Source: Triticum aestivum
Lineage: Eukaryota > Streptophyta > Magnoliopsida > Poales > Poaceae
DNA length: 64,000 bases
Direction: 5' to 3'
Assembly (NCBI RefSeq): GCF_018294505.1
Contig: NC_057809.1
Span: forward strand, 504,802,506-504,866,505
Both the position numbers and the translations under genes were made by a program. Of this stretch, positions 55,424 to 64,000 are shown in pieces. The notes under the pieces were generated by a model. It was not told where the DNA came from and did not search any database. It saw only the letters and a list, made by a program, of their open reading frames with translations. Numbering within the stretch: position 1 is the first letter of the stretch; each line of letters begins with the position of its first letter.

Positions 55424-55460
55424 ATCTCGGGACGAGATCTTTTCGTAGTGGTGGAGTGTT
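55424..55460 (+). promoter_or_regulatory. Region of the polypurine tract (element E)
   Basis: GTGGTGGAGTGT directly precedes the 3' LTR start at 55461. This is the position of the plus-strand primer. Confidence 0.6.
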
Positions 55461-58400
55461 GTAACACCCCGGATGTAACTTTCTCAATTTGTACTCCAAC
55501 TCTTGCCGTTTCCGGCGTTAAGTTATATTTATTTCCTCGGGTTTGGGTTTTTGTCTCCGTGTGTTGTTATCGTTGTCATGCATCTCATATCATGTCATCA
55601 TGTCCATTGCATTTGCATACGTGTTCGTCTCATGCATTCGAGCTTTTTCCCCGTTGTCCGTTTTGCATTCCGGCGCTTCGTTCTCCTCCGGTGGCCATTT
55701 CTAGCTTTCTTTCGTGTGTGGGTATTAAACATTTTTGGATTGGACCGAGACTTGTCAAGCGGCCTTGGTTTACTACCGGTAGACCGCCTGTCAAGTTTCG
55801 TACCATTTGGACTTCGTTTGATACTCCAACGGTTAACCGAGGGACCAAAAAGGCCTCGTGTGTGTTGCAGCCCAACACCCCTCCAATTTGGCCCAAAACG
55901 CACCTAACTCTGCTCCAGCATCTAGAGCGTTCGATCACGATCGCGTGGCCGAAAACCGCACCTCATTTGGACTCTCCTATCTCCCCCTATGCCTATATAT
56001 ACACCCCCCATTCCAAATTCGCGGATCCTCTCCCCCCTAACCCTAAAAAAATCTCCCCGCCGCCGCCGGACATGTCCGCCGCCTAACCGGACACGTCCGG
56101 CCGCCGCAGCCGCCCAATCGTGCGCTGCCACATGGGGGCGTGCCCACTTCGCCGCGCCGCCGCCCGCGCGGGCCCGCCAGGCCCAAGGCCGGCCGCCGCG
56201 AGCCCGCGAGCCGAACCGCCTCGCCTGCCGCCTCCTCAGCCGCGCCCCGCCGCCTTCTTAGCCAGCCGCCTCCGCCAAGCCGCCATCACCGCCGCACCGC
56301 AGCCGCCGGACCTCGCCGCCCGGCGCCATCGTCGCCTTGCCGCCTTCGCGGGCCACCGCCACCGCCGAGCGCCGCCACCGTCGTCTGGCCACTCCGGCGG
56401 CTGGATCCGGCCGGCCCCGACCTCCTCCGACCTCCCCAGCGCCGCCCCGCGTCCCCCTCCGGCGAACTCCGGCCAGATCCCGGCGATCCTCGACTTCCGC
56501 GCCAAAGTCAACCCTAGATCCGGTGGTAAAATTCGTCTAAGTCCTCAGAATTCTCAGTTCAAGTGCTCATGTTCACGGCTCCGTAACTTTGCATCCGCAG
56601 CTCTGATTCATGCATGTAGCATATCAAAATGTTCATCTCGGAGAGTAAATCATTTCATTCTATTGCATCATTTTCATTTGAGTTCATCTTGATGCTCGAA
56701 ATGCTGTTAGAAGAGGGCTACTTGAGTTAATTGTCACATCTGTTACTTCGTTTAGCACTTTTGTCATTTTTGCCATGATTAATGTGTGCATGCTATGCCC
56801 GTGAGTTCTACATATGTTTTGTTAAGGGTTTTGTCATCTTTCCAGAGGTGCAACCCATGTATTTTTGTGATGTGTGTGGTGACTTGTGCAAGCTTGCAAA
56901 GTGGTGCACTTGCTAATTCTGTTTTCAAGGACTTAGTAATTTCATAAAGTCCTGGAGCTGTTTATCTCATGATGCCATATGTTCATGTTGTTTCCTAGTG
57001 ATCCGTGCCTCTTTTGGGGATGATCAGTAAGGGAGTTTTGTTAATCTTGTAGTGCTCTATCCATCCATGTCTTTGTTTGCAATTATGGAGCACCCTAGCT
57101 TGAGTCAATCGAGCTCTACTTTTGCTACTTTGTGAATCTGGGCACATTGTCAACTTGTTTGCAATTTTGCCGATGATGTTGTAGTTGATACATGCATGCT
57201 ATGCTTTTGTTCTTGCCATGTCTAGATTTCATTTTGTGCCTTCTTGATGGGTGTATGTTTTTCTTGCCATGACTTGCATCGTAGTGAGTGCATCAAGCTC
57301 GTAAACATGACTACTTGAGTTATATTTCAGCATGTGTCAGTTTTTCACTAAGTCTGAAAACTGATTATGTTTTTGCTATGTTCACATGCTTGCAATTGTA
57401 TTTTCTGATCCCTTTTGGCTCAAGGTCACTAAGGGACTTTTGTTAAGCTCTTTGAGTAGCTCCATGCCATGCTTTAATTTGCCATGTTCAGGCCCTGTAG
57501 CATATAGTTTTGTTGCTCCGAAGAGGGCTACCTGATCTGAAATTCCGGACAAGTGTTAATTCACTAAGTCCGAGATCTGTTTGCCATATGCATTTTTGCC
57601 ATGCTTGTTTGAACCTGTTAATGGATGAATTGGCCGTAGCTTAGTGCTAGACTTTTGTTAAGCATCTTGTGTGCATCCCTGCCATGTATTTTGTTGTCAT
57701 GTTTGATTGTTGTAGCATGTTCATTTTGTTGCATTTAGAGGCCTACTTGCTGTAAATCGCAGACCGGTGTCATTTTTGAATCGCTTGCCATTTCCAAACC
57801 GTAACTCCGATTCCGGCGTTCTTTATATCGTTTTCAAGCGATTTCATCTCATCTTTCCAGTGGCACACTTGGATTTCCAAGTTGAGGCCAGGTTCATGTA
57901 TTTCCTGTCATATCTTTCATTTTGCATCCCGCATCGCATCCCGCATAGCATATCATCATTGCATCATATTGCTTGATCCTTGCACGTGGTTGATTGTATC
58001 CTTGTTGCTTGTTTGTCTTGTTTGGGTAGAGTCGGGAGACGAGTTCACTAATGAGGAGCCCGTTGAGTTTGCTTTCGAGGATCCAGTCAACTCTGACAAC
58101 TGTGCAGGCAAGATGATCATACCCTCGAAATCACTACTATCTTTGCTATGCTAGTTTGCTCGCTCTTTTGCTATGCCAATGCTATGATGCCTACCACTTC
58201 CTTTCAAGCCTCCCAAATTGCCATTTCAAACCTCTAACCCACCTTGTCCTAGCAAACCGTTGATTGGCTATGTTACCGCTTTGCTCAGCTCCTCTTATAG
58301 CATTGCTAGTTGCAGGTGAAGATTGGAGGCCGTTCCGTGTTGGTACATTTATTTACTTGTTGGGATATCATTATATTGCTATGTTATCTTAATGCACCTA

Positions 58401-59720
58401 TATACTTGGTAAAGGGTGGAAGGCTCTGCCTCTCGCCTAGTGTTTTGTTCCACTCTTGCCGCCCTAGTTTCTGTCATATCGGTGTTATGTTCCCGGATTT
58501 TGCGTTCCTTACGCGGTTGGGTCATAATGGGAACCCCTTGATAGTTCGCCTTGATTAAAGCTTTTCCAGCAATGCCCAACATTGGTTTTACCATTCTCCA
58601 CCTAGACTTTTTCTTTCCCTTGGGTTCTGCAGACTCAAGGGTCATCTTTATTTTAACCCCCCGGGTCAGTGCTCCTCTGAGTGTTGGTCCACCTGTCAGC
58701 TACCGGTGGCCACCAGGGGCAACTCTGTGCTGGCCTACCCGTACCTAGGACAATCTGAGTGTGCCCTGAGAAAGAGATATGTGCAGCTCCTATCGGGATT
58801 TGTCGGCACATTCGGGCGGTGTTGCTGGTCTTGTTTTAACCTGTCGAAGTGTCTTGAATTACCGAGATACCGAGTCTGATCGGAACATCTTGGGAGGAGG
58901 TCTATTCCTTCGTTGACCGTGAGAGCTTGTCATGGGCTACGTTGGGACTCCCCTGCAGGGATTTGAACTTTCGAAAGCCGTGCCCGCGGTTATGGGCAGA
59001 TGGGAATTTGTTAATGTTCAGTTGTAGATAACTTGAACCTTAATTAATTAAAATGAATCAACTGAGTGTGTTACCATGATGGCCTCTTCTAGGTGGAGTC
59101 CGGGAAGTGGACACAGTGTTGGAGTAATGTTTGCGCAGGTTGCTCTCTAGTTTCTCGCTCGTGCTTTGCCTCCTCTTCTCGCTCTCTTTTGCGAATAAGT
59201 TAGCCACCATATTTGCTAGTCGCTTGCTGCAGCTCCACTCATATTTTTACCTTGCCTTACCTATAAGCTCAAATAGTCTTGATCGCGAGGGTGCGAGATT
59301 GCTGAGTCCCTGTGGCTCACAGATTACTATTACACCAGATGCAGGGCCTAATGATTCCGCTCCAGCAGACGCGTTTGAGCTCAAGTGGGAGTTTGACGAA
59401 GACTCTCAACATTACTATGTTTCCTTTCCCGATGATCAGTAGTGGTGCACAGTTGGGGGTGAACGGGACCGTTGTCGCATGTTGGGTTCTCTTTTATTTT
59501 GGCGCCGTAGCCGGGCCATGAGTGTTTGGATGATGTAATGGTATTTATGTACTTGATTGACGTGGCGAGTGTAAGCCAACTATGTTATCTCCTCTTTATT
59601 ATTTATATTACATGGGATGTTGTGAAGATTGCCTAACTTGCGACATATGCCTTCAATGCGATTATGTCTCTAAGTCGTGCCTCGACATGTGGGAGCTATA
59701 GTCGCATCGAGGGTGTTACA
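55461..59720 (+). repeat. 3' LTR of element E (4260 bp)
   Basis: Nearly identical to 45825-50085, with scattered single-base differences and a few 1-2-bp indels. The TATATATA motif is at 55994-56001. Confidence 0.93.
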
Positions 59721-59866
59721 GCAATGATCTATGGTTATCCTATGATGTTTGAGTAGATCCGTTTTGTCCTATGGGTTAATCATGATCTTGGTTGATAGAT
59801 TGTATATTTTATTTATGGTGTTGTCCTGCCGTGCCCTCCATTCTCGCGTAAATGTGAGGGGCCCCC
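59721..59866 (+). repeat. LTR D, second part
   Basis: Target copy GCAAT, then GATCTATGGTTATCC and on to GTGAGGGGCCCCC. It is homologous to F at about 60200-60335. The LTR is cut at 59867, where a related LTR (F) begins. Confidence 0.75.
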
Positions 59867-60926
59867 TGATACGTCTCCGTCGTATCTATAATTTTTGATT
59901 GTTCCATGCCAATATTCTACAACTTTTATATACTTTTGGCAACTTTTTATACTATTTTTGTGACTAACATATTGATCCAGTGCCCAGTGCCTGTTCCTGT
60001 TTGTTGCATGTTTTATGTTTCGCAGAAAACCCATATCAAACGGAATCCAAACGGGATGAAAACGGACGGAGAATATTTTTGGTGCTCAACGCCATCATAA
60101 CCAACTCTTCCCCCCTCTATGCAGCGGTGTAACCTCTCTCTTACCCGTTGTAATCTCTACTTAAACATGGTGCTCAACGCTATATATTATTTCCCAATGA
60201 TGTATGGCTATCCTATGATGTTTCAGTAGATCCGTTTTGTCCTATGGGTTATTTGATGATCGTGATTGGTTTGAGTTGCATGTTTTATTATTGGTGCTGT
60301 CCTATGGTGCTCCCCGTGTCCCGCAAGCGTGAGGGATCCCTGCTGTAGGGTTTGCAATATGTTCATGATTTGCTTATTGTGGATGGCGTGAGTGACAGAA
60401 GCACAGACCCGAGTAAGTAGGTTGTTTGCGTATGGGATAAAGAGGACTTGATACTTTAATGCTATGGTTGGGTTTTACCTTAATGATCTTTAGTAGTTGT
60501 GGATGCTTGCTAGAGTTCCAATCATAAGTGCATATGATCCAAGTGGAGAAAGTATGTTAGCTCATGCCTCTCCCTCAAATAAAATTGCAATAATGATTAC
60601 CGGTCTAGTTATCGATTGCCTAGGGACAAATAACTTCTCGTAACAAAAAGCTCTTTACTAAAACTAATTTAGTTGTGTCTTTACCTAAACAGCCCCTACT
60701 TTTTATTTACGTAATCTTTATTATCTTACAAACCCATCCAAAAACACCTACAAAGTACTTCTAGTTTCATACTAGTTCTAGGTAAAGCGAACGCCAAGTG
60801 TGCGTAGAGTTGTATCGGTGGTCGATAGAACTTGAGGGGATATTTGTTCTACCTTTAGCTCCTCGTTGGGTTCGACATTCTTACTTATCGAAAAATGTTG
60901 CGATCCCCTATACTTGTGGGTTATCA
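59867..60926 (+). repeat. 5' LTR of element F (1060 bp)
   Basis: It starts TGATACGTCTCCGTCG and ends GTGGGTTATCA. Compared with D it lacks about 500 bp after AACGGACGGAGAAT, including the GC-rich promoter area. Confidence 0.8.
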
Positions 60927-60937
60927 AGACCTTTTTC

Positions 60938-60955
60938 TGGCGCCGTTGCCAAGGA
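60938..60955 (+). promoter_or_regulatory. Primer binding site, tRNA-Asp type, imperfect (element F)
   Basis: TGGCGCCGTTGCC matches the site in A and B, then AAGGAG replaces GGGGA. It lies 11 nt from the LTR end. Confidence 0.75.
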
Positions 60956-61050
60956 GCCATACCGTGGGGTGAATATTCTCATGTGTGCTTGTTTGCTTTA
61001 TCACTAAGTAATTTTTATTTGTTGTTCTTAGTTGTTCTCTATCTTTAGTC

Positions 61051-62392
61051 ATGGATATGGAACACAAAATACCAAAAAAATTAGGTGTACCTGCTACTCA
61101 TGGAGATGGGGAACCTCCTAAAACCCTCGATGCTCATTATGTGAAAGATATTATGTACTACTTTGATAATCCTGAGAAAACACCATTCAATTATGCTATG
61201 GGGGACACGTTGGATCAACGTGAATACTTTAGGGATTATCACTTGACTCAAAAGGGGAAACTATTATGGGATCAAATTCATATGTTGCATTGGTATGCTC
61301 GGCAACTTTGCTTGAGATATGGTTATACTTGTTGCTCTAGGATGAAGGCTCCACACCTTCCCTTTTCATGCAAATTTAATGATGATAAAACCTTGGCTTC
61401 TTATGCTAATGGTATATATGATTACAATGATGTGGAACAAATAGAAGAATTTGTTGCTTTTATGGATGCTTATGAAATTGAATCTTTGTTTAAAGAGTGT
61501 GAAAATTTTGATGATTCAGTTTATAGACCTGAACATTTAGCTATCCTTAAATATTGCTATGATAATTATGAATTCAATGCCGATATTGATGCGTTTATTG
61601 AAAAAGTCTCCGCTATCCAAGAAGAAACTAATATTTTGCAGGAGTCTATGGAAGAAAATTAGTGAAACTGTGAGCTCATTGGATGAAAAAGATGATGAGG
61701 AGAGCAAAGAACAAAAGGAGGAAGAGCGGATTAGCTACCCGTGCCCACCTTCTAATGAGATTAACTCTTCAACTCATACATTGTTTAGTTTCCCTTCGTG
61801 CTTACCGAAGGATGATTACTATGATGACTGTTATGATCCCGTTGATTCTCTTGAAATATCCCTTTTTGATGATGCTTTCTATGCTTGTGGCCAAGATGCC
61901 AATATGAATTATGCTTATGGATATGAACTTGCTATAGTTCCTTATGTTAAACATGAAATTGTTGCTATTGCACCCACGCATGATAGTCCTATTATCTTTT
62001 TGAATTCTCCCAACTACACTATATCGGAGAAGTTTACCCTTATTAAGGATTATATTGATGGGTTGCGTTTTACTATTACACATGATAATTTTGATGAATA
62101 TAATATGCATGTGCTTGCTGCTCCTACTTGCAATTATTATGAGAGAGGAACTATATGTCCACCTCTCTATGTTTCCAATACGATAAAATTGCAAGAAACT
62201 GTTTATACTATGCATTGGCCTTTACTATGTGTGCATAAATTCTTCTTTTATGACATGCCGATGCATAGGAAGAGAGTTAGACTTCGTTGTTACTTGATAT
62301 ATGTTACCTTGTGCTCACTACTAAATGCCAAATCATTGTTAATTAAAATTGGCTTTAATATACCTTGGGATCCGGGTGGATTCTTTACTTGA
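61051..62392 (+). pseudogene. Unknown protein of element F, about 447 codons, one frameshift
   Basis: The first frame runs MDMEHKIPKK to a stop at 61660-61662. From about 61655 the coding sense continues in another frame to 62392, which is explained by loss of one A in a run of four to five A. The N-terminal half has YVKDIMYYFDNPEKTP and LLWDQIHMLHWYARQL; the C-terminal half is acidic, then rich in Tyr and Cys. I see no Gag, protease or pol motif and no zinc knuckle. It sits where A and B carry gag-pro, so it may be a divergent structural protein of the family, but I cannot assign a function. Confidence 0.6.
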
Positions 62393-62432
62393 GCACTATA
62401 TGCCTAGCTTAATGGCTTTAAAGAAAGCGTTG

Positions 62433-62449
62433 CCAGGGAGACAACCTGG
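62433..62449 (+). promoter_or_regulatory. Stem-loop after the ORF (element F)
   Basis: CCAGG, loop GAGACAA, then CCTGG. It lies 40 nt after the stop and corresponds to TTGGG/CCCAA in B, with paired base changes. TGCCTAGCT upstream is conserved in both. Confidence 0.6.
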
Positions 62450-64000
62450 AAGTTTTATAGAGTCATTTATATCTGTTGAGTGCTTCTATATAGTTTAAAA
62501 ACAAAAAAATAAAGAGGGGAACCCAAAACTTTTCAAAAAGAAAAGTGAAAGTGAGATAGACGAGCATTGTGAAAGTGGGGGACGTCCATGAACTTTGTTC
62601 ATGCCCATGGGAACTTTGTGAATCTTAATTACAAAAACTTTTCAAAAAAATAATAATTATCCCCTTGTACAACTCCATTGTATTATAAAAATAATGTGCC
62701 AAGATTTGCCTTTAGGATGTTTACTTTGCTTGTTGGTTTGTACGGTGCAGGACAGAAATTTTTCTGTAGTGCGCGATTTTACATTTTTTACTGGAACGTC
62801 AAATGGTTCTTATTCTTTTTGCACTGTCTTTATATACAGATTTTTTATTTTTCATAATTTTGGTAGAATTTTTGGAGTACCATAGGTATGGTGAATGTTC
62901 AGATTATTACAGACTGTTCTGTTTTAGACAGATTCTGTTTTTGATGCATAGTTTGCTTGTTTTGATGAAACTATCAATTTAAATCAGTGTATTAAGCCAT
63001 GAAAAAAGTTATATTACAGTAAATACAATGCTAAAACAAAATATTAATTGGTTTGCAACAGTACTTAGAGTAGTGATTTGCTTTATTATACTAACGGATC
63101 TTACCGAGCTTTCTGTTGAATTTTGTGTGGATGAAGTGTTCGATGATCGAGAAGGTCTCGTTGTGAGAAGACGGAAGAGAGGCAAGAGCTCAAGCTTGGG
63201 GATGCCCGAGGCACCCCAAGTAAATATTCAAGGAGACTCAAGTGTCTAAGCTTGGGGATGCCCCGGAAGGCATCCCCTCTTTCTTCAACAAGTATCAGTA
63301 TGTTTTTGGATTCGTTTCGTTCATGCGATATGTGCAATCTTGGAGCGTCTTTTGCATTTAGTTTTCATTTTTCTTTTATGCACCATGCTGGTATGAGATG
63401 GTCCTTGGTTGGTTTATAGAATGCTCTGTGCACTTCACTTATATCTTTTGAGTATGGCTTTATAGAATGCTTCATGTGCTTCACTTATATCATTTGAAGT
63501 TTGGATTGCCTGTTTCTCTTCACATAGAAAACCGCCATTTATAGAATGCTCTTTTGCTTCACTTATATTTGTTAGAGCGTGGGCATATCTTTTGTAGAAA
63601 GAATTAAACTCTCTTGCTTCACTTATATCTATTTAGAGAGATGACAGGAATTGGTCATTCACATGGTTAGTCATAAAATCCTACATAAAACTTGTAGATC
63701 ACTGAATATGATATGTTTGATTCCTTGCAATAGTTTTGCGATATAAAGATGATGATATTAGAGTCATGCTAGTGGGTAGTTGTGGATTAGTAGAAATACT
63801 TGTTGTTGAGGTTTGTGATTCCCGTAGCATGCACGTATGGTGAACCGTTATGTGATGAAGTCGGAGCATGATTTATTTATTGATTTGTCTTCCTTATGAG
63901 TGGTAGTCGGGGACGAGCGATGGTCTTTTCCTACCAATCTATCCCCCTAGGATCATGCGCGTAGTACTTTGTTTTGATGGTTAATAGACTTTTGCAATAA
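62450..64000 (+). other. Non-coding internal region of element F
   Basis: It has polypurine-like motifs at 63192-63206 and 63248-63262, the GGGGATGCC hairpin at 63254-63277, a decayed version of the 42-bp repeat (63420-63620), and from 63750 sequence like 22220-22460 of B. No long frame is credible. Confidence 0.8.

Larger units (their letters stand above)
45825..59720 (+). mobile_element. Gypsy chromovirus-type LTR retrotransposon E (Tekay/Del-like), 13.9 kb
   Basis: The LTRs are 45825-50085 (4261 bp) and 55461-59720 (4260 bp), both running TGTAACACCCCGG to GGTGTTACA. Flanks are CCAAT (45820-45824) and GCAAT (59721-59725), a 5-bp duplication with one change. Inside are a primer site of tRNA-iMet type, Gag, protease, RT, RNase H, integrase and a chromodomain-like tail, in the order normal for chromoviruses. 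Very similar LTRs point to a recent insertion. Confidence 0.93.
59867..64000 (+). mobile_element. WHAM-like LTR retrotransposon F, 5' part (runs off the window)
   Basis: The 5' LTR is 59867-60926, then a tRNA-Asp-type primer site, a two-part ORF (61051-62392), and internal sequence that from about 62880 onward is homologous to elements A and B. The 3' LTR is beyond the window. Confidence 0.82.

Overview
This is a stretch of a large, transposon-rich grass genome, almost certainly Triticeae (wheat, barley, Aegilops or a close relative). The grounds are LTR termini recalled as typical of Triticeae Sabrina/WHAM-like and BARE/Angela-like families, CACTA subterminal repeats of the CTTTAGTCCCGGTTGG type, a Stowaway MITE, PIF/Harbinger-type ends, and a few low-copy plant gene relics. 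I could run no database search, so family names are from memory and hedged. I see no bacterial, organellar or CRISPR features and no rRNA or intact tRNA gene.

Layout. 1-2320 is a truncated minus-strand LTR retrotransposon (C). 2321-5803 is older sequence with minisatellites, two MITE-like halves and two coding-looking pieces. 5809-13978 is a complete minus-strand gypsy-type element (A) with target duplication AACTC. 13984-17046 is spacer holding an 84-bp-period array that ends in a CACTA-like terminus. 17052-25293 is a second complete copy of the same family (B), plus strand, with target duplication CGTCT. 25294-31303 is a decayed CACTA (En/Spm) region with two tandem arrays and a five-exon Transposase_24 pseudogene. 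31540-38743 is the low-copy island: a two-exon F-box gene, a possible divergent promoter, a FAR1-domain fragment, and a KIB1-4/DUF295-like gene split by a 1.3-kb Harbinger-like element that carries a broken AP2/ERF-like frame. 38744-45034 holds a CACTA end, a Stowaway MITE, a BARE/Angela-like solo LTR (target duplication CTAGT) and a truncated Harbinger element.

From 45035 on there is a nest. A WHAM-like LTR (D) is split by a 13.9-kb chromodomain gypsy element (E, 45825-59720) with LTRs of 4261 and 4260 bp. D is then cut by a related element (F), which runs off the window.

How the parts relate. A and B carry one 691-codon Gag-protease frame each, both open, and no reverse transcriptase, RNase H or integrase, so they must be moved by enzymes made elsewhere. 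F shares their tRNA-Asp-type primer site, a stem-loop after the ORF, repeated polypurine-tract motifs and 3' internal region, but has another LTR and an unrelated ORF. E has every domain of an autonomous element, but its pol is broken by one frameshift and one nonsense codon. The most instructive spot is 36349-38743, where a TAA-flanked DNA transposon splits a gene so that removal of the insert plus one target copy would leave the frame in register. I did not find a convincing wholly new biological system; the best candidates for novelty are the conserved architecture of the non-autonomous A/B/F family and the AP2-carrying Harbinger-like element.
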